Program-made: the position numbers and the translations under genes
The notes under the pieces: generated by a model
Told to the model about the DNA's origin: nothing
Databases searched by the model: none
The model's input: the letters and a program-made list of their open reading frames with translations, nothing else
Part shown: positions 1-7,376 of the stretch, one piece after another
How the letters are laid out: each line of letters opens with the position of its first letter
Numbering within the stretch: the first letter of the stretch is position 1
Assembly (NCBI GenBank): GCA_947627345.1
Contig: CANQVS010000018.1
Coordinates: forward strand, 1 to 43,709
Direction of reading: 5' to 3'
Source of the DNA: an uncultured Clostridia bacterium
GTDB taxonomy: Bacteria > Bacillota > Clostridia > Oscillospirales > Acutalibacteraceae
DNA length: 43,709 nt

Positions 1-340
1 TACGTCAGACATTGCAGTCCCTTTCTGACAATTCATCTCCCCCAAACCTTTCTTACTCTGTCTTGTTTTGGATAGTAAGGAAAGGTTCTGCTGTAGACTT
101 TTTAGAAATTTTTCTTATAAATCCGATTTGAAAAGAAATTAAATGGTTACCTTTAAATTTTTATATCTCTACGTCAGACATTGCAGTCCCTTTCTGACAA
201 TTCATCTCCCCCAAACCTTTCTTACTCTGTCTTGTTTTGGATAGTAGGGAAAGGTTCTGCTGTAGACTTTTTAGAAACTTTTCCTATAAACCCGATTTGA
301 AAAGAAACTAAAAGGTTACCTTTACTTTATTAATTCTTAA
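1..340 (+). repeat. Intergenic repeat cluster 1 (two tandem copies)
   Basis: Two direct copies of a roughly 169-bp unit start at 1 and 170 and differ at only a few positions. Each begins with CGTCAGACATTGCAGTCCC, has a central hairpin (arms TTACT/AGTAA around a TTGTTTTGG-type loop, followed by GGAAAGGTTCTGC), and ends with GGTTACCTTTAAA or a close variant. The same unit recurs at 6221-7262, 23438-23945, 28480-28870 and 40455-41080. The cluster lies just beyond the 3' end of the S1-domain gene. It has no credible coding capacity and may continue beyond the left edge. Confidence 0.9.
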
Positions 341-343
341 TTT

Positions 344-1276
344 CTAATTCTCTATACTAAAATCGGTTTCAATCAGCCTGTTACTGTTTTCGGGCGAATA
401 TGTAAATCGGTTTATATGAGAGTCCGTTATAAAATACTTAGGAGGCTTCGGGCTGTACTTATACGCAAAGGTATCAATAATAATAAGCTTAATTTTCATT
501 TTCTTTGGGATTATGCTCTTTATATATACGCTTGCCTGCATACCCTCTTCAGCGTCGGGATAAGGCTCCGCAAGTCCCGCAAGATTCGGCGCAAGCTCTA
601 CAAACGAGCCGTAATTTTCCACGCTTCTGATTATTCCCGTTACGGTTTCTCCGGGTGAGAACATTTCGGCGTTCTGTTGCCACGTTCCCAAAAGCTCCTT
701 ATGGCTCAGGCTGATTCTTCCGTTTTCAATCGATTTTATTACAGCCTTAATATTCATTCCGACCGAAAATCTTTCGCGCGGGTGTACAATCCGCGATACC
801 GAAATTGTATCTATCGGCATAAGAGCCGCTACTCCGCAGCCTATATCCGCAAAAACCCCGAACGTTTCAAGGTGGCTCACCTTAGCGTCAATAACATCTC
901 CCGGAATAAGGGTATCTATATAGTTATCATAGCACATACGCTGTGCCTTTTCACGCGATAAAATCGCGAGCGGGTTTCCGTTTTCATCACTTGTAATATC
1001 TGTAACAACAAAGCACACTGGCCTGTTAACTCTCGAAATCACCGCTATATCCCGAACCGTACCCTCGCGTATTCCTATCGCGCCTTCCTCCCTCGGAATA
1101 ACCGCGTTAACACCGCCGAGGCTCAAGTGAAGATTATGACCTCGGTCGCAAACGAGAACCTTTGCCTCAAGTATTTTCTGCTTTACCAGAGCTTCTCTTA
1201 ATTTCTCGGGATTATTTATATAAAGCTGGTTTTCTTCTGTTGCCAAGAGATTCCCCTCGGGCAAGAATGTAGACAT
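344..1276 (-). CDS. S1 RNA-binding domain protein (ribosomal protein S1-like)
   Basis: A 310-residue protein, probably cytoplasmic and RNA- or ribosome-associated. Two S1/OB-fold domains are visible. The first is at about residues 125-195 (GDVIDAKVSHLETFGVFADI, then a PIDTISVSRI stretch and a final GRISLSHKELLGTW). The second is at about 207-265 (GETVTGIIRSVENYGSFVEL). The N-terminal 35-100 looks like a degenerate third S1 fold (NAVIPREEGAIG). It is much shorter than a full ribosomal S1, as is common for the S1-like proteins of Clostridia. The start was set at the ATG at 1276 because GGAGG lies seven bases upstream; an in-frame ATG at 1330 lacks such a site. The C-terminal 45 residues after the second S1 domain are not recognisable. 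It is divergent from the cyclophilin gene and alone in its unit. Confidence 0.85.
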   Translation of the reverse strand: MSTFLPEGNLLATEENQLYINNPEKLREALVKQKILEAKVLVCDRGHNLHLSLGGVNAVIPREEGAIGIREGTVRDIAVISRVNRPVCFVVTDITSDENGNPLAILSREKAQRMCYDNYIDTLIPGDVIDAKVSHLETFGVFADIGCGVAALMPIDTISVSRIVHPRERFSVGMNIKAVIKSIENGRISLSHKELLGTWQQNAEMFSPGETVTGIIRSVENYGSFVELAPNLAGLAEPYPDAEEGMQASVYIKSIIPKKMKIKLIIIDTFAYKYSPKPPKYFITDSHINRFTYSPENSNRLIETDFSIEN

Positions 1277-1408
1277 TGATATTCCTCCAATAAACAAATT
1301 CCTAAGAAAACATATGAAAAAAAACGTCATTTTATTACTCTTGCATTTTGCCCGTATTTATACTAAAATAAAATATATATTTCATATATTGAGAAAGGAC
1401 GTATAAAT

Positions 1409-2365
1409 ATGAAATTCAAAAAAATTATTTCTTTGATATTATCTCTCACGCTTATAGGCGGTACCGCCATAGCTTTTTCAAGCTGCGGTGAAGAAAACAA
1501 GTCGGAAACGACCCAAGAAACAACTAAAGCCGAAACTAAGAAAACCTCCGCAAAAAGCCCTGCGTGTGAGGATTTAGAAAAACTGGGGATTGATGTTTCG
1601 GATTTCGGAATCGACCCGCAGATAAACTATCTGAATGATGAAAAATACGGCTTTCAGCTTGACAAACCCTCTAAGGGTGATAAAATTGCGATTATGCACA
1701 CAAGCGAGGGCGATATTTCTATAAGACTTTTCGACAAGTACACTCCGAAAACCGTTGAAAACTTCATTAACCTCGCAAAAAACGGAAAGTACAACGGCAA
1801 TATTTTCCACCGCGTCATAAAAGACTTTATGATTCAGGGCGGAGATTATGAAAACTCTGACGGAACAGGCGGACAAAGCTATGACGGAGGCAAATTCGAG
1901 GACGAATTTTGCGATAAGCTTATTAATCTCCGTGGTTCAATTTCTATGGCTAACAGCGGACGAGATACAAACGGAAGCCAGTTTTTCATCAATCAAAAGG
2001 ATAAAGAATCGTTTAAGAATGACGGCGGATTTGACTCCTGCCTTTCAAACTGGGAACAGGTAAAAACTTATTTTACACAATATAAAAACGATACCGCACA
2101 GCTTGCGTCGCTTGTTTCACAAATCGGAACATCCGCATATGACGCCGATGTAGTTCCCAAGGAAATAAGAAAGCTGTACGATGCAAACGGAGGTAACCCG
2201 GCACTTGACGGAGCTTACAATCCTGTCGACGCAGGCCACACGGTATTCGGACAGGTCTACGATGGAATGGACGTTGTCGATAAAATTGCGTCCGCAAAAA
2301 CCGACGCTCAAGACAAACCCGAAAAAGATATAACAATTAAAAGCATTGAAATCAAGGAGTATTGA
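1409..2365 (+). CDS. Cyclophilin-type peptidyl-prolyl isomerase lipoprotein
   Basis: A 318-residue exported isomerase that probably helps fold proteins outside the membrane. The N-terminus is a lipoprotein signal (basic start, hydrophobic stretch, then AFSSC with Cys26 as the likely lipidation site), followed by a Thr/Lys/Glu-rich linker to about residue 55. The cyclophilin domain starts near residue 95 (TSEGDISIRLF) and carries the family motifs NIFHRVIKDFMIQGG, GSISMANSG and NGSQFFI. It ends with HTVFGQVYDGMDVVDKI. About 75 residues are inserted between the SQFF motif and HTVFGQV, longer than in small bacterial cyclophilins. AAAGGA lies upstream of the ATG. Its stop lies at the start region of the HAD gene, so the two are probably co-transcribed. 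Confidence 0.92.
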   Translation: MKFKKIISLILSLTLIGGTAIAFSSCGEENKSETTQETTKAETKKTSAKSPACEDLEKLGIDVSDFGIDPQINYLNDEKYGFQLDKPSKGDKIAIMHTSEGDISIRLFDKYTPKTVENFINLAKNGKYNGNIFHRVIKDFMIQGGDYENSDGTGGQSYDGGKFEDEFCDKLINLRGSISMANSGRDTNGSQFFINQKDKESFKNDGGFDSCLSNWEQVKTYFTQYKNDTAQLASLVSQIGTSAYDADVVPKEIRKLYDANGGNPALDGAYNPVDAGHTVFGQVYDGMDVVDKIASAKTDAQDKPEKDITIKSIEIKEY

Positions 2366-2367
2366 GC

Positions 2368-3216
2368 TTGACAAATATAGGTAAACCTATTATAGCCATA
2401 ATGTATGACTTCGATAAAACTCTCTGCACCAAGGATATGCAGAATTACCGTTTTATTCCGAGTCTCGGCATAAAGGTCAGCGAATTTTGGAACTATACAA
2501 ATAAAGTACAGCAGGAAGAGCATATGGACTCGGTGCTCGCGTATATGTACGCCGCGATAAAAATTTCAAAGGAAAAAAATATTCCCCTTAAAAGGAGCCG
2601 TCTTGAAGAAAACGGCAAAGGAATTGACTTTTTCGAGGGAGTGACCGACTGGTTTTCAAGAATTAATAAGTTCGGCGAGGAAAACGGCGTCATTATTGAG
2701 CATTATGTTATATCCTCCGGTATGAAAGAAATTATAGACGGAACACAAATAAGCCGTGAATTTAAAAACATATTCGCCTGCGAATATCTTTACGATGAAA
2801 ACGGCAATGCCGTCTGGCCCAAAACCGCGGTTAACTACACCAACAAAACGCAGTTTGTATACCGTATTAACAAGGGCGTGCTTGACGTTTCCAACGACGA
2901 CGATTTAAACCGCAGTATGCCCGACGACAGCAAACGTATTCCGTTTCAGAATATGATTTACATAGGAGACGGGCTTTCGGACGTTCCGTGTATGAAAATG
3001 ATGAAAAGCTACGGCGGAAAGGCGATTGCGGTATATCAACATCTTGACGAAAAGGTCAAAGAGCTTTTAAGAAAAGACAGAGTGGACTATATCTACCCTG
3101 CCGACTACTCTGAAAACAGCGGTCTTGATAAAACGATAAAGGATATAATACGCAATATGGCAATTTCCGATAAGCTTTACGAGGAATATTCAAGGCAGAT
3201 AAAGAAAATTGAATAA
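2368..3216 (+). CDS. HAD-superfamily phosphatase
   Basis: A cytoplasmic haloacid dehalogenase-type hydrolase of about 282 residues. Motif I is DFDKTL near residue 14 (nucleophile and acid/base Asp). VISSG near residue 115 fits motif II. IGDGLSDVPCMKMM near residue 200 is the Mg-binding motif IV. A helical cap fills residues 30-105, which resembles the phosphoserine-phosphatase-like branch; the substrate cannot be told. No ATG is available. TTG codons occur at 2362 and 2368. AAGGAG at 2354-2359 is eight bases from the second and only two from the first, so 2368 is preferred. The gene follows the cyclophilin gene with essentially no gap and ends before a strong hairpin. Confidence 0.85.
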   Translation: MTNIGKPIIAIMYDFDKTLCTKDMQNYRFIPSLGIKVSEFWNYTNKVQQEEHMDSVLAYMYAAIKISKEKNIPLKRSRLEENGKGIDFFEGVTDWFSRINKFGEENGVIIEHYVISSGMKEIIDGTQISREFKNIFACEYLYDENGNAVWPKTAVNYTNKTQFVYRINKGVLDVSNDDDLNRSMPDDSKRIPFQNMIYIGDGLSDVPCMKMMKSYGGKAIAVYQHLDEKVKELLRKDRVDYIYPADYSENSGLDKTIKDIIRNMAISDKLYEEYSRQIKKIE

Positions 3217-3237
3217 TAATTTATTATTACTTAAAAA

Positions 3238-3275
3238 TCGGGAAGATAAGCTTAATTAAAAGCCTATCTTCCCGA
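3238..3275. terminator. Bidirectional terminator hairpin
   Basis: An 11-bp perfect stem (TCGGGAAGATA / TATCTTCCCGA) lies between the convergent HAD gene and the Cys-rich gene. On the minus strand the stem is followed directly by TTTTT. On the plus strand it is followed by AAATTTATTTATT. It can plausibly serve both genes. Confidence 0.85.
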
Positions 3276-3289
3276 AATTTATTTATTAA

Positions 3290-4120
3290 TTATGAATTTT
3301 GATTAGCGCACCCACAGCCTGATGTTTCTATATTATCGGGGTCAATGTCAGCCAAATTGGGCGGGAAGAACTGCTCTACGGGGAAATCTACGCGTGAGAA
3401 CATATCACACGGGTTATCTGTAGAGGTTACACATTCTTTATCAGGAACACAGAAGTCGTACGCAGGTATTAACATCTGTACTGTGCGTTTAAGCTGAACT
3501 ATAGTGAACACACCGATAGTAGCCAAAACTGAACGTGACTGTGACGGAACTATCGCGCCTCCGAAATACGTTGTTACACATTCGGGAATCGCCGCGCTCG
3601 GCATACAGGGACTGCAACACTCCGTAAGGCAGGCTGTAAGAGCCATAGGCTGGGCAACCTGAACCTTAGCTATCGGCAGGCTCTGCTCGTCAGGGTCAAC
3701 GCACGTGCTGTCCGGCTCGCTTGTAAATATCGCTACGTTTCCGCTTCCGCCGTAGAGAATAACCCTCTTTGCAAATACGGAAAGTCCGTTAACCGTGGTC
3801 GGCGTAGAACCGTCGCTTGAGAAAACATCAAGAACAATCTCGAAGTAGAACGTCATATCCACAGAATAGAAACCGCAATGGTAGGTTACCGGCTCAACGT
3901 TTACCACAGTGTTTATGATATTTGCTTCTCTTATCCTTACTGATACTGCGGTATTAATTACCGACTGGTTAGCCTCGGTAAAAAATACCCTCATTTCTGA
4001 CAAACAATCCTTATCCCCGCACGAATCGTAAACGCGGTCAGCGTCAATGCAGAATGACTGCGCGGGGTTGCTGTTCTCGCCGTTTTCACAAGCGGGAGAA
4101 TTTAAAGGAATATCCGGCAT
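3290..4120 (-). CDS. Cys-rich conserved protein of unknown function
   Basis: A 276-residue protein without signal peptide or membrane segment. The first 40 residues hold paired cysteines (CENGENSNPAQSFC, then CGDKDC). The middle (about 45-125) looks like a beta-rich domain with FYSVDMTFYFEIVLDVFSS. Another Cys cluster follows (CLTECCSPC, about 165-175), and the protein ends in CGCANQNS. I have an impression of similar proteins in Clostridia but cannot assign a function. The Cys spacing would suit disulphide cross-linking or metal binding, and a spore-coat or spore-associated role is only a guess. GGAGG stands nine bases before the ATG. The upstream region contains a near-perfect inverted repeat (AAGCAA-4-TTGCTT, 4146-4161). 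Confidence 0.75.
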   Translation of the reverse strand: MPDIPLNSPACENGENSNPAQSFCIDADRVYDSCGDKDCLSEMRVFFTEANQSVINTAVSVRIREANIINTVVNVEPVTYHCGFYSVDMTFYFEIVLDVFSSDGSTPTTVNGLSVFAKRVILYGGSGNVAIFTSEPDSTCVDPDEQSLPIAKVQVAQPMALTACLTECCSPCMPSAAIPECVTTYFGGAIVPSQSRSVLATIGVFTIVQLKRTVQMLIPAYDFCVPDKECVTSTDNPCDMFSRVDFPVEQFFPPNLADIDPDNIETSGCGCANQNS

Positions 4121-4145
4121 AAGTAATTACCTCCAAATAATTATT

Positions 4146-4161
4146 AAGCAAGTTATTGCTT
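4146..4161. promoter_or_regulatory. Short inverted repeat upstream of the Cys-rich gene
   Basis: AAGCAAGTTATTGCTT is a 6-bp dyad with a 4-bp spacer, 25 bp in front of the Cys-rich gene. It could be an operator. No clear vegetative -35/-10 pair is visible beside it, so the promoter may be of another sigma class. Confidence 0.3.
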
Positions 4162-4246
4162 GTTAACACTACATTTTATGGAGGCATTTTAAAAGTGTGA
4201 GAAGTTTTTTTGATGTTTTACCGTTATCGGATTTGATGATGCAAAA

Positions 4247-4280
4247 ATGCAGACAGCGCTTTTTAATCCGCTGTCTGCAT
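4247..4280 (-). terminator. Terminator of the FN3/Ig-like gene
   Basis: A 12-bp perfect stem (ATGCAGACAGCG / CGCTGTCTGCAT) lies 19 bp past the stop of the minus-strand gene. Its transcript continues with a T-run (GCATTTTTGC). Confidence 0.85.
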
Positions 4281-4298
4281 TATTATAATCTTATAATA

Positions 4299-5813
4299 TT
4301 ATTCTGTTACCAAAACCGTAAAATTTTGATTTACGCCTTCCTGAACAATCCCCATACTGACTAACGCTATTTTCACATTTACGGAAGTCTCGCCTGCGCT
4401 AACGCCTGTCAGCGTGAAATTTCTGGAGTTGGGATTATTTACCTTTACAATATTAGTATCGTTTGATGTAACTGTTACAATCACTTCGTCGTTATCATAA
4501 TATGATATACTGTTTAAAACATCATCAAGCTGGTATATCACGTCTGTTTCACCCTTTTTAAGGGTTACGTCGTACACAGGCTCGGATGAAACCTTAACCT
4601 TTATTCTCTGGTTTGACGCCTCAATACCTGAATAGGTAACCTTGAAATCAATGTATGTTTCACCGGCTCCGATACCTTTAAGAGTTACCGTATAACCTGT
4701 TATATCGCTTCCCCTGACGTCTACCTTTACAACACTCTCATCTTCTGAATAAAGCTTAATTTCAGTAGTACCGGCAGACATAAGCTTCATCAGCGTATAC
4801 ATCTGCGAAAGCTCCGCATTGTCCTTTGAATCACCGACCTGAATAATTAAGTCGTAATTATTAAATAAAATACGTTTTTTGTTGCTGTTCTCTTTTTTGG
4901 AACTTAAACTTGAGTTATAGGCAGTTGCGTAATAGACATAAACATTACCGGCAGTCACGTCTTTATCCTCATAGGTAATCTCATAATCACCATATTCGTC
5001 CTTAGTCTTTTTAAAGGATTTTGAATCCTTTAAAACCGTGAATGTCTTTCCTTTATCCGCGCTTTTGTAAAGCTTATAGCCTGTTGCTCCTGTACAAACG
5101 GCCCAGCTAATCTTTATTCCGTCGTATGTACTGTTTATTTCCGCGCTTACATACGGGCTTTCCATATAACCTGCCTTTGAGGTTTCAGCACTGTAACCGC
5201 TTTTTGATGAACCATTAACAGCTCTTACCTTGTACTTATAATAACTGCCCGACTGATTGCTGTAGTCGTAATAGGTTGTTGAAGTCGCGTTTGAAACCTT
5301 TTTATACGCTCCTACGCTTTTTCCCGTAATTTTTGAACGGTAAACCTCGTACTTCTTAGCACCCGTTACTTTTTTCCATTTAACAACAGCCATATAATAG
5401 CTGTCCTCAAGGTCGTCATCGTCCCCAACCTCATTTACAATTTTAGCGCTTACGGACTTCGGGACGCTTAAATAAACAATGCTCTTTGCCTTTGAAGTTG
5501 CTTTTTTATTGCCCTTTACCGCCTTAACCTGATAGCTGTACTTTTTTCCTGATTTAACCTTTTTATCAATATACGAGCGAAGCTTTACGGTCTTTAACTT
5601 TTTATATTTCTTAGCTTTAGGCTCTTTGCGCATAACAACATATTTTTTAACGTTTTTAATTTTTTTCCAGCTTATTTTAACTCCCTTTGCAGTATTGCTT
5701 ACGCTGATTTTCGGCTTGCCGACCGCCTTAGCTGACGCGGGAGCTGTCACGATACAACAGCACATAACCGTAACTGCTATAACGCAACTTAAAATCCTTG
5801 TAAATCTTTTCAT
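4299..5813 (-). CDS. Secreted protein with FN3-like and Ig-like domains
   Basis: A 504-residue exported protein. The signal peptide covers about residues 1-29 (MKRFTRILSCVIAV, then cleavage near APASAKA). Three fibronectin type III-like repeats follow at about 30-115, 116-215 and 216-310, each with a KISWK/VKWKK strand and a YSYQVKAV/YKYKVRAV strand. Two beta-sandwich Ig-like units occupy about 315-405 and 410-504, each containing a G-x-G/S-AGET turn. It is Lys-, Ser- and Tyr-rich and has no sortase motif, dockerin or enzymatic domain that I can see, so it is probably a surface adhesion or spacer protein. GGAGG precedes the ATG, and a consensus promoter lies just upstream. Confidence 0.8.
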   Translation of the reverse strand: MKRFTRILSCVIAVTVMCCCIVTAPASAKAVGKPKISVSNTAKGVKISWKKIKNVKKYVVMRKEPKAKKYKKLKTVKLRSYIDKKVKSGKKYSYQVKAVKGNKKATSKAKSIVYLSVPKSVSAKIVNEVGDDDDLEDSYYMAVVKWKKVTGAKKYEVYRSKITGKSVGAYKKVSNATSTTYYDYSNQSGSYYKYKVRAVNGSSKSGYSAETSKAGYMESPYVSAEINSTYDGIKISWAVCTGATGYKLYKSADKGKTFTVLKDSKSFKKTKDEYGDYEITYEDKDVTAGNVYVYYATAYNSSLSSKKENSNKKRILFNNYDLIIQVGDSKDNAELSQMYTLMKLMSAGTTEIKLYSEDESVVKVDVRGSDITGYTVTLKGIGAGETYIDFKVTYSGIEASNQRIKVKVSSEPVYDVTLKKGETDVIYQLDDVLNSISYYDNDEVIVTVTSNDTNIVKVNNPNSRNFTLTGVSAGETSVNVKIALVSMGIVQEGVNQNFTVLVTE

Positions 5814-5837
5814 AAAAAACCTCCTTGATTTTTATTG

Positions 5838-5866
5838 ATTATACCATTATGACGTTTAAAAGTCAA
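5838..5866 (-). promoter_or_regulatory. Sigma-A promoter of the FN3/Ig-like gene
   Basis: On the minus strand TTGACT (5861-5866) and TATAAT (5838-5843) are separated by exactly 17 bp. The start of transcription would fall about 20 bp before the ribosome-binding site AAGGAGG. Confidence 0.85.
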
Positions 5867-5978
5867 TGGGCAATATATATTATTAGATAAATTTTGTATC
5901 GTATTATATATCATTTGGTATATTTTGGTTAATGGATAAGTAACTTTTGCTGTAATACAATAGTATTAGGTGATGGAT

Positions 5979-6206
5979 ATGAATAATAATTACTACGAAA
6001 ATTTTAAAAAAGTAGGACTTAATATCTCGTACTACCGAAAGGAACAAAATATTACACAAGAAGCATTGGCAGAAATTATCGGGATTTCAAGACTTCATCT
6101 TTCACGAATTGAAAATGCCTCTGTCAGCGCGTCTCTTTCGATAATTTTTGCGATAGCGGACGCCTTAAACATTCCCGTAAAAAACCTTTTCGATTTCCGC
6201 GCTTGA
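5979..6206 (+). CDS. Small Xre-family DNA-binding regulator
   Basis: A helix-turn-helix protein of about 75 residues, almost entirely a Cro/C1-type domain: GLNISYYRKEQNITQEALAE, then GISRLHLSRIENA as turn and recognition helix, then a helix ending FDFRA. It probably binds DNA as a dimer; the target is unknown. In-frame GTG (5970) and ATG (5973) codons also exist, but TAGGTG at 5967-5972 is best placed for the ATG at 5979. AATACAATAGTATT (a 5-bp dyad at 5954-5967) just before the start could be an autoregulatory operator; this is inference. The gene stands alone, head to head with the FN3/Ig-like gene. Confidence 0.8.
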   Translation: MNNNYYENFKKVGLNISYYRKEQNITQEALAEIIGISRLHLSRIENASVSASLSIIFAIADALNIPVKNLFDFRA

Positions 6207-6210
6207 TTTT

Positions 6211-7265
6211 TGTATCTCCACGTCAGACATTGCAGTCCCTCTCGGATAATTCATCTCCCCCAAACCTCTATGCCTATGTCTTGTTTTGGATAGGGAGGAA
6301 AGGTTCTGCTGTAGACTTTTTAGAAATTTTTCTTATAAATCCGATTTTTAAAAGGAATTAAAAGGTTACCTTTAAATTTTATATCTCCACATCAGACATT
6401 TCAGTCCCTTTCTGACAATTCATCTCCCCCAGACGTTTGAGCCTATGTCTTGTTTTGGATAGGGAGGATATGTTCTGCTATAGAATTTTTAGAAACTTTT
6501 CCTCTAAATCTAATTTGAATAGTAATTAAAAGGTTACCTTTAAAATTTTATGTCTCCACGTCAAATTTTTAGTTTTTCCACATTAAACATTTCAGCTCCT
6601 ATCGGAAATTCATCTCCCCCAAACCTTTCTTACTCTATCTAAATTTGGATAGGAAGAACAGGTTCTGCTGTAGACTTTTTAGAAACTTTTCTTTTTAATC
6701 CGATTTTTAAAAGAAATTAAAAGGTTACCTTTAAATTTTTATATCTCTACGTCAGACATTGCAGTCCCTCTCGGATAATTCATCTCCCCCAAACCTCTAT
6801 GCCTATGTCTTGTTTTGGATAGGGAGGAAAGGTTCTGCTGTAGACTTTTTAGAAATTTTTCTTATAAATCCGATTTTTAAAAGGAATTAAAAGGTTACCT
6901 TTAAATTTTATATCTCCACATCAGACATTTCAGTCCCTTTCTGACAATTCATCTCCCCCAGACGTTTGAGCCTATGTCTTGTTTTGGATAGGGAGGATAT
7001 GTTCTGCTATAGAATTTTTAGAAACTTTTCCTCTAAATCTAATTTGAATAGTAATTAAAAGGTTACCTTTAAAATTTTATGTCTCCACGTCAAATTTTTA
7101 GTTTTTCCACATTAAACATTTCAGCTCCTATCGGAAATTCATCTCCCCCAAACCTTTCTTACTCTGTCTTGTTTTGGATAGTAAGGAAAGGTTCTGAGAA
7201 AAAATCTTATCAAACATTTCATCTCTATCCGTTTTTTAGACAGAGAGGAACGTATTCTGTAAAAT
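6211..7265 (+). repeat. Intergenic repeat cluster 2 (six tandem copies)
   Basis: Direct copies start at 6221, 6390, 6581, 6750, 6919 and 7110, giving spacings of 169, 191, 169, 169 and 191 bp. The 191-bp units carry an extra 22 bp (CGTCAAATTTTTAGTTTTTCCA) at the end. The last copy breaks off early and joins a variant hairpin (CTCTATCC...AGACAGAGAG, about 7227-7250). The array fills the whole space between the Xre gene and the EF-G-like gene. Short open frames here are translations of the repeat and are not credible genes. Confidence 0.93.
6221..7172 (+). repeat. 529-bp tandem duplication inside cluster 2
   Basis: Bases 6221-6643 and 6750-7172 appear identical on direct reading, at a constant offset of 529 bp covering about two and a half repeat units. 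The copies diverge only in the hairpin loop of the third unit (CTATCTAAATTTGG against CTGTCTTGTTTTGG). Individual units elsewhere differ at many positions, so this block was duplicated recently. Confidence 0.9.
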
Positions 7266-7299
7266 TCTTAATTTTTAATTTTTAATTCTTCAAAGGCAA

Positions 7300-7324
7300 G
7301 GGCTAATCAAACAATGATTAGCCC
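7300..7324. terminator. Terminator-like hairpin after the EF-G-like gene
   Basis: A 10-bp perfect stem (GGGCTAATCA / TGATTAGCCC, loop AACAA) lies about 50 bp beyond the stop of the minus-strand EF-G-like gene. The T-run (CCCCTTTTCG) is on the plus-strand side. On the minus strand the tail is weaker (TTGCCTTTG). Confidence 0.65.
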
Positions 7325-7376
7325 CTTTTCGTTCTACCTATTTTTCATAAACCTCATAAACTTATTTAAGAATTTT

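Noticed and set aside
6221..7262. Regularly spaced repeats that could suggest a CRISPR array
   Set aside because: The units are about 169 bp with no short constant repeat/unique spacer pattern, and no cas gene is present.
7079..7285. A 68-codon open frame in repeat cluster 2
   Set aside because: It is a translation of the repeat unit (SPPNLSYSVLFW pattern also appears in translations of other copies) and has no ribosome-binding site.
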